Shown here: positions 45,917 through 54,337 of the stretch, piece after piece | Position numbering within the stretch: the stretch's first letter is position 1 | Layout: every line of letters begins with the position of its first letter | NCBI GenBank assembly: GCA_049889775.1 | Contig: JBMHCT010000035.1 | Location: 280,995-344,994 of the forward strand | DNA length: 64,000 nucleotides | Direction: 5' to 3' | Source of the DNA: Jejuia sp049889775 | GTDB taxonomy: Bacteria > Bacteroidota > Bacteroidia > Flavobacteriales > Flavobacteriaceae | Made by a program: the position numbers and the translations under genes | Notes under the pieces: generated by a model | The model's database searches: none | Told to the model about the DNA's origin: nothing | Seen by the model: only the letters and a program-made list of their open reading frames with translations

Positions 45917-46630
45917 TTAAAGATTTGCAAGCATAATAATTGCCATAACTATCATTATACTATTTTCAATAAATGTAGCTTTGGTCATAGGCAATTTTAA
46001 AGCTGTACCTAAACATGCGCATTGTATTGATTTTTTATCCAAAAGCACTTTAGTTACGCCTATAGTTGTGATGCCTAAAATCACTAACGTTACAATTAAG
46101 GCTATTGGAATTTCAATTCGCATTAAAAACATAAGCCCTAGTAACACTTCTATAAATGGATATACCCAAGCATATATTGGCAACCCTTTTGCCAAGGGAT
46201 CGTACATTCTAAAAGATTTTGGAAACCCTTTTAAATCTAATAGTTTAAAAAAGCTGAATACAATGCAGAATAGTCCCATAAAATCAAGCATAAACTCACT
46301 TGAATTCCATGGATTATTATTTAACAATACGGACGTGATTGTGATATAACCAAAGATTAAAAACAAGGGAAACAACTGTTTCAGCTCGCTTTTTTCTTTT
46401 ATATCTTCAGCAGTATCATTAAAAATATTTTGCTCTGAAATGGTATATTTTTCGGGTAATGCATCTTGTAATTGTGTAATTGAAATATGTTTAGACATTT
46501 CAATTATTGCTTCGGAAGTTTCTAAATTAACCGAAGCCTTTTCAACTTCAGGAATAGCGTTTAGCTTATCCTCTACTGAAGTGCGGCACCCATTACAGGT
46601 CATTCCTGTAACTGTATATGTATATTTCAT
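45917..46630 (-). CDS. HMA domain fused to MauE/DoxX-like membrane protein
   Basis: The 237-residue product starts with a classic HMA domain (GMTCNGC, C12 and C15; residues 1-70). A linker and four TM helices (about 85-237) of the MauE/DoxX type follow, with a CACLG motif (about 200-204) between the third and fourth. The fusion suggests metal handling at the inner membrane with a redox-active cysteine pair. It lies upstream of the TonB receptor gene in the same direction. Confidence 0.82.
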   Translation of the reverse strand: MKYTYTVTGMTCNGCRTSVEDKLNAIPEVEKASVNLETSEAIIEMSKHISITQLQDALPEKYTISEQNIFNDTAEDIKEKSELKQLFPLFLIFGYITITSVLLNNNPWNSSEFMLDFMGLFCIVFSFFKLLDLKGFPKSFRMYDPLAKGLPIYAWVYPFIEVLLGLMFLMRIEIPIALIVTLVILGITTIGVTKVLLDKKSIQCACLGTALKLPMTKATFIENSIMIVMAIIMLANL

Positions 46631-46656
46631 TGTAAATTAAATTTGATTAATAACCT

Positions 46657-46720
46657 TTTGTCATCCTTTATCAAATATGGACTTCAATCCATGGATTCCC
46701 GCCTTCGCGGAAATGCCAAA
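46657..46720. repeat. Palindromic intergenic element (TTTTGTCAT...AAATGCCAAAA)
   Basis: This 64-bp element between the HMA-MauE gene and the HYC_CC_PP gene has imperfect inverted ends (TTTTGTCAT and ATGCCAAAA). Inside are hairpins ATGGA/TCCAT and TTCCCGCCTTCGCGGAAA. The core resembles the widespread GTCATTCCCGCGAAGGCGGGAA type repeat. Confidence 0.65.
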
Positions 46721-46733
46721 AAAGACTATTTAA

Positions 46734-47135
46734 TCAAATCAAGAATACTTCGTCTAAAACCTGTATATCGTAGACTAAATTGGGTGGTGAATAATCCTTG
46801 TGAGGAATAATTTCTTTTGGTAGACTTTCAAAAGTATTTAAGTAGGCTACCGTTAAGAATGCTAAAAACTGTTGTTGCTTTAAATCTAAATCTTCGAAGG
46901 AGGATAATTTTAACTCATCTTGTCCCTCAACCACATCTACCTCATCATCACAACAAGACTTTTTCATGGCTTTAGCTTTCTCCATGCCACCACAAGCCTT
47001 AACTTCTGAGAAAATAGCAACATCAACTAGAGTATCACCGCAATAATGCTTTTCTACGGTAAAGGATACTGTAGAAAACAGCACTAAAAGTGCCAACAAC
47101 ATTGAAAATGATTTATGTAAAGCCATCTTTAACAT
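46734..47135 (-). CDS. HYC_CC_PP family protein
   Basis: The 133-residue protein shows the three family marks in order: KHYCGDTL (about 29-36), KSCCDDE (about 59-65) and DYSPPNLVYD (about 114-123), after a signal-anchor helix (SFSMLLALLVLFSTVSF). Family function is unknown; the paired cysteines and place beside HMA proteins suggest metal binding. Starts at 47135 or 47126 (MALHKSF) are both possible. Confidence 0.85.
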   Translation of the reverse strand: MLKMALHKSFSMLLALLVLFSTVSFTVEKHYCGDTLVDVAIFSEVKACGGMEKAKAMKKSCCDDEVDVVEGQDELKLSSFEDLDLKQQQFLAFLTVAYLNTFESLPKEIIPHKDYSPPNLVYDIQVLDEVFLI

Positions 47136-47240
47136 GATGCAAAATTACAAAAATTGTAAAAATGGATGTATATTTTATTATTGCCTTAACAAAAAGTAAG
47201 ATAGCTATTGAGTTTAGCACTAACTTTAGTTGGTACGCCC

Positions 47241-47337
47241 GCGTTAGGGATTGCAGTGGTAGCTTTTGCCGAGGCGCGCATCGAGGCAAAACTTTTAACG
47301 GAAAGCCCGACCCCTTGTGGGTAACGCCAAAATAATC
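47241..47337 (+). repeat. Structured intergenic repeat, copy 2
   Basis: At 97 nt this is nearly identical to copy 1 over the first 74 positions. GCGTTA/TAACGC form the outer stem, and TTTTGCC pairs perfectly with GGCAAAA, where copy 1 has a G-T pair. The end hairpin is shorter (CCC, loop CTTGT, GGG). It lies in the 216-bp gap between the HYC_CC_PP gene and the XrtF partner gene. Confidence 0.8.
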
Positions 47338-47351
47338 ATTATAAATATTTT

Positions 47352-47780
47352 CTATTTCGTTAGTTTATGGTAGTAAAACGCAGGCAAAAGAAGAATTAAA
47401 ATTATTGGTTGGATGAGGAATCGGCGCAGGTTGAAGAACAAATAATAGTCTTCTTGCTTGGGGTTAACAACGAAAAATAAATAGCCTAAAATAAGGACGA
47501 CGTAGGCAATGGTGAAAATGATTAGTGAAAATTTTATGATGCTTCTGTCCTTAAAAACCATAAACAAAATAGCTAGTGAGATGATAGTGTTTAGTACGTA
47601 ACGCAGTGTTGTAAATGCTACTAATTTGGCTACTTCGCGTCGAGGACTATCTATATACAGATAGTCGTTTTGAAAGAAATTTAAGTAAGGATCGTAGAAG
47701 AGTATATCCTCAAAAAATCGGATTAAAACGAGCAAACCGAAAAGTACAATTAAGGTTATATATTTTATGGATCTATTCAC
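47352..47780 (-). CDS. Exosortase F system-associated membrane protein
   Basis: The 142-residue protein has four TM helices (about 6-24, 50-72, 80-102, 120-138) and overlaps the xrtF gene by 8 bp. This is the arrangement of the small partner protein that always accompanies exosortase F in flavobacteria. Its role is not known, but gene pairing implies it works with XrtF. Confidence 0.85.
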   Translation of the reverse strand: MNRSIKYITLIVLFGLLVLIRFFEDILFYDPYLNFFQNDYLYIDSPRREVAKLVAFTTLRYVLNTIISLAILFMVFKDRSIIKFSLIIFTIAYVVLILGYLFFVVNPKQEDYYLFFNLRRFLIQPIILILLLPAFYYHKLTK

Positions 47781-48324
47781 TTTTTCGCTTTAGTTTTGAG
47801 AATCGGTTTACCCAAAGAATCCATAGAAAAAACACCAATCCGTAGATGATTCCGGGAAAAACAACATCGTGAAGTATATCTTTATGCTCTGGATAATGAT
47901 AGAGCGCGATGGACATGAGTACAATTCTAAAAAGATTTACCCCGTAAATTAAGACACTTCCAGAAAGTATATAAAACAGCGTAGTTTTCCAGTTATTCGA
48001 AAACGCAATGATGAAGGATACAAAAAGTATAATGACACTAATGGAGTTACAACCTTCAATAACGCGGGCTAAATAACTACCATTTACAATAAGCTTCATA
48101 GAAGGCTCATCGGGATGTTTTAAGACCTCAGTTTTATAACCTACAGTATTTAATAAAGCCTCACTTTGATATGCCACCAAATTGGTAACATAGTCTGGGT
48201 AATACTTTGAACCTTCTGAGAACTGTAAATAAAACTTATATGCTAACGAACAGCATATGTACACTACTAAAAACGTAAGGATGAATTTTATTACCGACTT
48301 GTATTTTATAAAAAGTGCTTTCAA
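47773..48324 (-). CDS. xrtF: Exosortase family protein XrtF
   Basis: Exosortases are membrane cysteine proteases that process and sort secreted proteins. The 183-residue product has several TM helices and the catalytic triad in context: C92 (VIEGCNSISVII), R133 (NLFRIVLM) and H152 (DILHDVVFPG). Length and the associated downstream gene fit the F subtype of flavobacteria. No clear substrate or sorting tag is visible in this window. Confidence 0.9.
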   Translation of the reverse strand: MKALFIKYKSVIKFILTFLVVYICCSLAYKFYLQFSEGSKYYPDYVTNLVAYQSEALLNTVGYKTEVLKHPDEPSMKLIVNGSYLARVIEGCNSISVIILFVSFIIAFSNNWKTTLFYILSGSVLIYGVNLFRIVLMSIALYHYPEHKDILHDVVFPGIIYGLVFFLWILWVNRFSKLKRKSE

Positions 48325-48485
48325 AATCTATTTCGAAATTAAGCCTTTTTAAATATTTTTCTTTGGTAAAACTATATTTTGAATTAACAAAAATTACAAA
48401 ATCTAGTTTCACCGCAGTAACCACTGCGTCAGCACATAAATTAAATCATATGATTTTCTCTAATTTACAAATAATTTAATTCATG

Positions 48486-48493
48486 TACTTTTG
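48486..48493 (+). promoter_or_regulatory. Putative -7 element of the methionine sulfoxide reductase gene
   Basis: TACTTTTG fits TAnnTTTG and sits 20 bp before the ATG at 48513. If used, transcription begins near 48498, which excludes the ATG at 48483 as a start codon. Confidence 0.5.
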
Positions 48494-48512
48494 TCCAAAA
48501 CTTTATTTTCTT

Positions 48513-48971
48513 ATGAATTTTGAAGAGATAAAACCTCATGTAACTACTGTTGTTTCCGATTCAGAAAAAACAGTTGACGAACGCCTTTTAAGCATTTGCG
48601 AATTACTTGAAACACACATCGACTATTACAATTGGGTCGGTTTTTATTTTAGAAATGGCCATAAAGAAGAGTTGATTTTAGGCCCATATGTTGGTGCACC
48701 AACCGACCATACCGTTATTCCATTTGGCAAAGGTATTTGCGGACAAGTAGCTGTGAGTAACGAAAATTTTGTAGTACCTGATGTTTCAGCGCAGGACAAT
48801 TATATTGCTTGCAGTATCACAGTGAAATCTGAAATTGTGATTCCTATTTTTGTAAATGGCAAAAATATTGGGCAAATAGATATAGATTCGAATACTCCTG
48901 ATCCCTTTACCGAAGCTGACGAGCGGTTTTTGGAGTTTGTATGCAAGAAAGTCTCTAAAATACTTTCTTAA
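48513..48971 (+). CDS. Free methionine-(R)-sulfoxide reductase (GAF domain)
   Basis: The 152-residue protein is a single GAF domain of the fRMsr type, which reduces free methionine-R-sulfoxide with thioredoxin. Landmarks are NWVGFYF, GKGICGQVAVS (active-site region cysteine) and NYIACSITVKSEIVIPI (catalytic cysteine). The start at 48513 (MNFEEIKPHV) is chosen over 48483 because a -7 element lies between them. Confidence 0.88.
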   Translation: MNFEEIKPHVTTVVSDSEKTVDERLLSICELLETHIDYYNWVGFYFRNGHKEELILGPYVGAPTDHTVIPFGKGICGQVAVSNENFVVPDVSAQDNYIACSITVKSEIVIPIFVNGKNIGQIDIDSNTPDPFTEADERFLEFVCKKVSKILS

Positions 48972-49048
48972 AATTCCAATTTTCAAAAACTAAATTCCAA
49001 AATTTACAAATCACTGTTTTGGAATTTAGAGCTTTGTTTTTGGAATTT
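48971..49048. repeat. Inverted repeat with 32-bp arms
   Basis: The arms 48971-49002 and 49017-49048 match in 9 outer and 13 inner bases, with a mismatched middle of 10. AAATTCCAA and TTGGAATTT mark the outer ends and CTAAATTCCAAAA / TTTTGGAATTTAG the inner ones. The element starts at the stop codon of the sulfoxide reductase gene and could act as a terminator, or be an inserted element. Confidence 0.7.
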
Positions 49049-49112
49049 CTAAACCTTGTTAACAACTTCCCATTTTCGTTAAAAAATTAGCATCTTTTTT
49101 CAATATTACAGA

Positions 49113-49142
49113 TTGAAATTCTTAGGGAAATAGCTACTTTTG
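49113..49142 (+). promoter_or_regulatory. purH promoter (TTG - 19 bp - TACTTTTG)
   Basis: TTG at 49113-49115 and TACTTTTG at 49135-49142 match the flavobacterial -33/-7 consensus with 19-bp spacing. The leader to the purH ATG at 49233 would be about 85 nt; no riboswitch-like structure was recognised in it. Confidence 0.7.
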
Positions 49143-49232
49143 CACTTTATTTTAAAAATAATCTTTTTTAACTAAACCACAACACTAGTGTTCTGTTTTT
49201 CATCAAAATAGGACATAAATAATCAAAGAGGG

Positions 49233-50765
49233 ATGAGCAACGAAAAAACTATTAAATCTGCATTAATTTCTGTTTTCAGTAAAGATGGGTTAGCACCTAT
49301 AGTTCAGGAATTAGATAAACAAGGTGTTACCATTTATTCAACAGGTGGTACAGAGAAATTCATTAACGATTTAGGCATTAATGTTGTTCCCGTAGAAGAC
49401 GTTACCTCCTATCCTTCAATTTTAGGCGGTCGCGTAAAAACGCTACACCCAAAAGTATTTGGAGGTATTTTAAACAGACAAAATCATGATGGAGACGTTG
49501 CCGAATTAGCCAAATACGAAATTCCGCAGATTGATGTCGTAATTGTAGATTTATATCCTTTTGAAAAAACTGTAGCTTCTGGTGCTAGCAACCAAGATAT
49601 TATTGAGAAAATTGACATAGGAGGCATTTCATTAATACGTGCTGCTGCCAAAAATTATGCGGATGTAATTTGTGTGTCTTCTGTAGATGATTATGCTGAA
49701 TTCTTAGAATTGATTTCAGAAAATAATGGCTCTATTTCAGAAGAGAACAGAAAGCGTTTTGCAGCTAAGGCTTTTAACGTGTCATCTCATTATGATACTG
49801 CCATTTTCAACTACTTCAATCAGAATAATGAAGAAACGGTTTTAAAGTTGAGCGAACAGAATGGTAAAGTATTACGTTATGGTGAAAACCCTCATCAGAA
49901 AGGATTTTTCTTTGGAAATTTTGATGAGTTATTCACTAAACTTCATGGTAAAGAATTAAGCTATAATAATCTTTTAGATGTTGATGCTGCTGTAAATTTA
50001 ATGTTAGAATTTAAAGGAGAAGCACCTACATTCGCTATTTTAAAACACAACAATGCTTGTGGTTTGGCACAACGAGATTCAATACATCAAGCCTATTTAG
50101 ATGCTTTAGCTGGAGATCCTGTTTCTGCCTTTGGCGGTGTTTTAATTAGCAATACGGAAATAGATTTAGCTACAGCCGAAGAAATTCATAAATTATTTTG
50201 TGAAGTGGTGATAGCGCCTTCTTTTTCTGAGGAATCTCTTGAGATTTTAAAAGGTAAAAAGAATCGTATTTTACTGCAGATTCATGATATAGAAATGCCT
50301 AAAATGAATGTAAGAAGTTGCTTAAACGGTGTTTTACTTCAAGAAAGAAATAACATTACAGATAAAGCTGAAGATTTAAAAACAGTAACAAATACTGCTC
50401 CTACTGAGGCTCAAATTGCTGATTTAATATTTGCTTCAAAAATTTGTAAGCATACTAAATCTAACACTATTGTTTTAGCTAAAAACAAACAACTATGTGC
50501 TAGTGGAACAGGACAAACAAGTCGCGTGGATGCACTTGAGCAAGCCATACACAAAGCAGGAACTTTTAAATTTGATTTAAATGGTGCTGTTATGGCGAGT
50601 GATGCATTTTTCCCTTTTCCTGATTGTGTGGAGATTGCTGATAAAGCTGGTATTACTTCAGTAATTCAACCTGGTGGATCAATTAAAGATCAATTAAGTA
50701 TTGATTATTGCAATGATAACAATATTGCAATGGTTATGACTGGTACGCGTCATTTTAAACATTAG
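49233..50765 (+). CDS. purH: Bifunctional AICAR formyltransferase / IMP cyclohydrolase
   Basis: PurH performs the last two steps of purine synthesis to IMP. The 510-residue protein has the MGS-like cyclohydrolase domain (residues 1-150, with GGRVKTLHPKVFGGIL) and the formyltransferase domain with catalytic K271-H272 in KHNNACG. The end reads MVMTGTRHFKH, as is standard. It stands alone between its promoter and terminator. Confidence 0.97.
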   Translation: MSNEKTIKSALISVFSKDGLAPIVQELDKQGVTIYSTGGTEKFINDLGINVVPVEDVTSYPSILGGRVKTLHPKVFGGILNRQNHDGDVAELAKYEIPQIDVVIVDLYPFEKTVASGASNQDIIEKIDIGGISLIRAAAKNYADVICVSSVDDYAEFLELISENNGSISEENRKRFAAKAFNVSSHYDTAIFNYFNQNNEETVLKLSEQNGKVLRYGENPHQKGFFFGNFDELFTKLHGKELSYNNLLDVDAAVNLMLEFKGEAPTFAILKHNNACGLAQRDSIHQAYLDALAGDPVSAFGGVLISNTEIDLATAEEIHKLFCEVVIAPSFSEESLEILKGKKNRILLQIHDIEMPKMNVRSCLNGVLLQERNNITDKAEDLKTVTNTAPTEAQIADLIFASKICKHTKSNTIVLAKNKQLCASGTGQTSRVDALEQAIHKAGTFKFDLNGAVMASDAFFPFPDCVEIADKAGITSVIQPGGSIKDQLSIDYCNDNNIAMVMTGTRHFKH

Positions 50766-50787
50766 ATCCTTATATTTATTATAAATC

Positions 50788-50818
50788 AAAAGAGCACCAG
50801 TTTGGTGCTCTTTTTTTC
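50788..50818 (+). terminator. Intrinsic terminator after purH
   Basis: AAGAGCACCA and TGGTGCTCTT pair around GTT, followed by a T run, 23 bp after the purH stop. Confidence 0.92.
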
Positions 50819-50923
50819 GAATACATACAAAACCACGAACCTCCCTTAAATAAGATTCATTTAAAAAAGACAGATCAGTGAGAGAAAGATGATCGCCTTA
50901 TTGTAATTGTAAATTCGAGATCA

Positions 50924-51076
50924 CTAAGAGGTTAAAATGATAATTCGATAAACTAAAAAGCCTAACTGAATTAAAACCGCTGCCATAATGAAATAAAGTA
51001 AATAATCTATTTTTGACTTCCCTGTGCTTCTCATATTGTGGTTAAATTTCTGTTTAGTTCTTTTCTTGAGGGACAT
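50924..51076 (-). CDS. Small single-span membrane protein (50 residues)
   Basis: Reading the minus strand from ATG at 51076 to TAG at 50924 gives a 50-residue product. It has a basic N-terminus (MSLKKRTKQKFNHNMRSTGK) and a TM helix (about 24-47, YLLYFIMAAVLIQLGFLVYR). A second in-frame ATG at 51034 gives a 36-residue form. Basic-then-hydrophobic composition is unlikely in random AT-rich DNA, but coding is not proven. It is the only candidate gene in the 466-bp gap between purH and the response regulator gene; the rest of the gap shows only the purH terminator. Confidence 0.5.
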   Translation of the reverse strand: MSLKKRTKQKFNHNMRSTGKSKIDYLLYFIMAAVLIQLGFLVYRIIILTS

Positions 51077-51231
51077 AAGACTAACTAATTAAATTATTAA
51101 AACCAGTAACAATATATGAGTACAATTATTAGTTTCGTGAAAGAAAGGCATTAAACCATAATTTCTTTCCATGAACTAGCTAAATTTTGGAATAAGAGTA
51201 AATTGAAAAATGTAATATTAGAGAGTTTTTC

Positions 51232-51978
51232 CTATTTTAAAGTTCGCACATGCTTCAAGATATCTTTATAGTTGTAGCTTAGAGTAACTTGATGGTTTCC
51301 AGTAAGAATTATAAGATTATCAGAAGGAACTATTTCTTCTATTTTCTCTATATTAATTATAAAATTGCGATGCGTTCTGGTGAAAATGGTATTATTCAAA
51401 AACTTAATTATTTTAGTTAATGATATTAGAATAACAAACTTTTCTGTAGCTGTAATTATATTGCAGTACTTCTCCTCTACTTCAATATAAATAATATCTT
51501 TTGTATGTACTTTTTTAAGAGACTTTCTTTTTTTTATAAATAAATAATCAGAACCCACAACAGTATTTTCGGTTTCTCCTAAAAACACATCTTGCTGCCC
51601 ATAAAATTTTTCAACTGCCATTTCTATGGCGTACAAAATCTCAAGCTCATTAAAAGGTTTCATTAAGTAGCTGAAAGGTTGAGTAAGTTTTGCGCGTTCA
51701 AAAATCTGTCTATCTATACTACTCGTTAAAAAAACAAAGGGTTTCGAAAAATCTGGAGTAAAATTAATAGTTTCTGCAAAAGCAATACCTTCAGGATTTC
51801 CATTAAGAAAAATATCAATTATCAAAATATCCGCTTTGGTACTATGAAATAATTGCAGTGCCTCTTTGAAGGTTGTTGCTATACCCGCAACATTATAATT
51901 ATTTTCTTCTAAGGTTTTAACAAGTGTACTACTTTCAGCTGGTGTATCTTCAATTATTAGCACATTAACCTTAGTCAT
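51232..51978 (-). CDS. LytTR-family response regulator
   Basis: The 248-residue protein has a receiver domain (1-125) with phosphoacceptor D55 (ILIIDIFLNG) and conserved K in SYLMKPF. A LytTR DNA-binding domain follows (about 145-245, with IIYIEVEEKYCNI and FTRTHRNFIINIEKI). It overlaps the upstream histidine kinase gene by 8 bp, so the two form one system. Confidence 0.93.
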   Translation of the reverse strand: MTKVNVLIIEDTPAESSTLVKTLEENNYNVAGIATTFKEALQLFHSTKADILIIDIFLNGNPEGIAFAETINFTPDFSKPFVFLTSSIDRQIFERAKLTQPFSYLMKPFNELEILYAIEMAVEKFYGQQDVFLGETENTVVGSDYLFIKKRKSLKKVHTKDIIYIEVEEKYCNIITATEKFVILISLTKIIKFLNNTIFTRTHRNFIINIEKIEEIVPSDNLIILTGNHQVTLSYNYKDILKHVRTLK

Positions 51979-53710
51979 TTACTTCCCTTTTTGGTAAAGA
52001 TACAATCATTTTAGTACCTTTTCTAGGTTCACTTTCTATTGAAAACTTGCCATGATTTTTCTTGATATATGATTTACATAACTGAAGTCCTAAACCCGTT
52101 CCTTTAATAGGTCTGAATGTTTTTGTTAATAACTCTGAATTTTCTAACAAGGCTGCTTTATTAGCCTCATTAATACCACAACCAGAGTCTTCTACAATTA
52201 AATCACAATATTGATTATGACTGTTTTCAGAATAAATTTTAATCGTGTCCTCGGCTTCTGAAAACTTGATAGCATTATCCATTAGATTTCTTAAAATTAT
52301 TTTTAGCGATTCTTGATCTGCAAACACCTTATCCGTCTTAACTACTAAATTTTCAAAACTAAGACCCTTATCATACATAATAGACTTGTAATTATGAGTC
52401 ACTTGTTCAACTATAAAAAATAAAGACACTTGCTCTACATGAAAATAAGACTGTTTGGTTTGTAAAAGAGCCCAATGCAATAAATTATCTAATAAACTAT
52501 AGGCGCTATTTACAATGGAACTATTATTCTGTATTATACTCTCAAGAGCTTTTAAATTCTTGGACTCTAAACTATCCAAAAGTTTAGTGTTACTAGCTTT
52601 TAAAGCATTAACCGAGGATCTTAAATCATGACTAACTATTGAAAATAACTTATCCTTTGCTGAATTAAGTTCATCTAGTTTTTCCTTTTGAGCAGAGACA
52701 ATTTTATTTGCTTTATTTTTTTCTTTGTAAAAATAAAATGTAATACCTAAAAGTATTAAGAGTGTAAGTGCAGAATATAATAAACCATTACGCTCTTGTT
52801 CTTTTGCCTCATTTTCAGCTTCTAATAAATTAACCTCTTGTTGCTTTTGTTTTACAGCAAATTCTTTTTCAAGTTGAGCAACTTGATAAATTTTGTTTTG
52901 ATCGTTTAAAGCATCTTTCCATTTTTCATATTCTTTTCTGTAAACCAGTGCTTTAGAGAAGTTTTTACGATTTTCTTCTACGACTGCCATATTTAAAGTT
53001 GCAACTATTTTTGCTTCAAGATCCTCTACAATAGATGAAAGATCATAGGCACTTTTAAAATATGGAATAGCCAAATCGTCTTTATACTGCACATAATATA
53101 AGTTAGCTACGCTTCCATATGCAGTAATTAAACCTAAAGTATCAAGATTACGCTTCTTAATTTCTACGTTTTCTTTTAAAAACGCCTCAGCCAATTGAAA
53201 CTCTTTTAAATGAATATAGCAGGTACCTAAATTTTGTATTACTGTACTTTTATTAAAATACTTATAGTCTTCGTCTTTTAGGTCTATTAACTCTTCAAAA
53301 AAAGAAACAGCTTCTTTAAACTCAGATTCTAAAAGGGCTATTTGACCTAAATGCAATTTGACTAACGAATAATGGTCAAATTCTTCAGAAATAAGATTAT
53401 ATTCCTTTTTCGATTCTTTTAAAATACTTTTTTCTTTTAAAGCAAAACCCCTAAAATAATGATTATAGTCTTTTACAATTGGGGAACTTTCTTTGGCATC
53501 AAGACTTCTAAAAGAATAGACTAGTGTAGAATCCCATTTTCTTTCAATGAAAAACAAACCAGCATTAAAAAAATTAGAATTATCTCTATGTTGATTAATT
53601 ATATTTCTTAAATCTTGATTAAAAAGATCTCTTTTAATTCCTATTTGAGAAATGAGAATATTACAATAAAAACTAACTAAAAGTATTACTAAGAATTTAA
53701 TTTTAGTCAT
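51971..53710 (-). CDS. Sensor histidine kinase with N-terminal TPR domain
   Basis: The 579-residue protein has a signal/anchor helix (FLVILLVSFYCNILIS), TPR-type helices (about 90-290), a coiled coil and a TM helix (LLYSALTLLILLGITFYFY, about 310-330). Then come the HisKA dimerisation domain with H361 (SIVSHDLRSS) and a HATPase domain (NLMDNAIKFS N box, VEDSGCGI, GTGLGLQL). The sensing part is predicted to face the periplasm. It pairs with the LytTR regulator downstream. No Y_Y_Y domain or fused regulator is present. Confidence 0.93.
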   Translation of the reverse strand: MTKIKFLVILLVSFYCNILISQIGIKRDLFNQDLRNIINQHRDNSNFFNAGLFFIERKWDSTLVYSFRSLDAKESSPIVKDYNHYFRGFALKEKSILKESKKEYNLISEEFDHYSLVKLHLGQIALLESEFKEAVSFFEELIDLKDEDYKYFNKSTVIQNLGTCYIHLKEFQLAEAFLKENVEIKKRNLDTLGLITAYGSVANLYYVQYKDDLAIPYFKSAYDLSSIVEDLEAKIVATLNMAVVEENRKNFSKALVYRKEYEKWKDALNDQNKIYQVAQLEKEFAVKQKQQEVNLLEAENEAKEQERNGLLYSALTLLILLGITFYFYKEKNKANKIVSAQKEKLDELNSAKDKLFSIVSHDLRSSVNALKASNTKLLDSLESKNLKALESIIQNNSSIVNSAYSLLDNLLHWALLQTKQSYFHVEQVSLFFIVEQVTHNYKSIMYDKGLSFENLVVKTDKVFADQESLKIILRNLMDNAIKFSEAEDTIKIYSENSHNQYCDLIVEDSGCGINEANKAALLENSELLTKTFRPIKGTGLGLQLCKSYIKKNHGKFSIESEPRKGTKMIVSLPKREVND

Positions 53711-53746
53711 CTTTCATATATGAATTCCGTTGACACAAATATATCT

Positions 53747-53777
53747 AAAAAAAATCCATGAGTTTTCACTCATGGAT
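53747..53777 (-). terminator. Terminator after the gene at 53804
   Basis: ATCCATGAG and CTCATGGAT form a 9-bp stem around TTTTCA, followed on the minus strand by T8. It lies 27 bp past the stop at 53804. Confidence 0.88.
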
Positions 53778-53803
53778 ATATTAACTGTACATTAAATATT
53801 TAA

Positions 53804-54259
53804 CTAGCCGTTATTACCTCCTTTTTCAACAGGAGTAACTGTACCCCTTGATGTTTCTGGATCTTCGTCCCAAATAAATGTTTCTATTTGCACTAAATCT
53901 TTTGGTGGGTTTTCTAAAACAAAGTCAACTTTATATCCCTGAAATGTCTGAGAACTAACTTCTGGCGCATTATAAATAATAAAAAAGTCAAACTGAGTCT
54001 CACCTGAGTCTGAAATAACATACTCTTGATTAATATTAGACAGGTTAGGCGTTTCAGATGTTGGGATAAATACAATAGCACTTACTTGAAGGTTTCCTTT
54101 TTTGTCAAAACTGATTTGCACTAAAGGGGACAAAGGTTTTGTACTGCTTGAATTAAATGAAAATTCAATTTGCGAATTAATTTTTTGAACTTTAATGTTC
54201 GATTTAGCGATTGGCTCTCCTGGTGGAACAGTCACACTTAAATTACTTGGAGTAATCAT
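53804..54259 (-). CDS. Hypothetical beta-rich protein
   Basis: The 151-residue product has no signal peptide, membrane segment or catalytic motif. It is rich in Ser, Pro and beta-strand pattern, with a strongly polar C-terminus (DEDPETSRGTVTPVEKGG). No family is recognised. It is flanked by its own terminator downstream and a perfect inverted repeat upstream, and may be a single-gene unit. Confidence 0.7.
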   Translation of the reverse strand: MITPSNLSVTVPPGEPIAKSNIKVQKINSQIEFSFNSSSTKPLSPLVQISFDKKGNLQVSAIVFIPTSETPNLSNINQEYVISDSGETQFDFFIIYNAPEVSSQTFQGYKVDFVLENPPKDLVQIETFIWDEDPETSRGTVTPVEKGGNNG

Positions 54260-54337
54260 AATTTTTTAAGTTAAGGTTAATAATAAATTTGGGGTATTAT
54301 TTTCAGATTACAATATTTTGTAAGAAAATAATAATCA

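Noticed and set aside
49150..49232. Purine riboswitch in the purH leader
   Set aside because: The 85-nt leader is AT-rich and shows none of the conserved purine or PRPP riboswitch segments that I could recognise.
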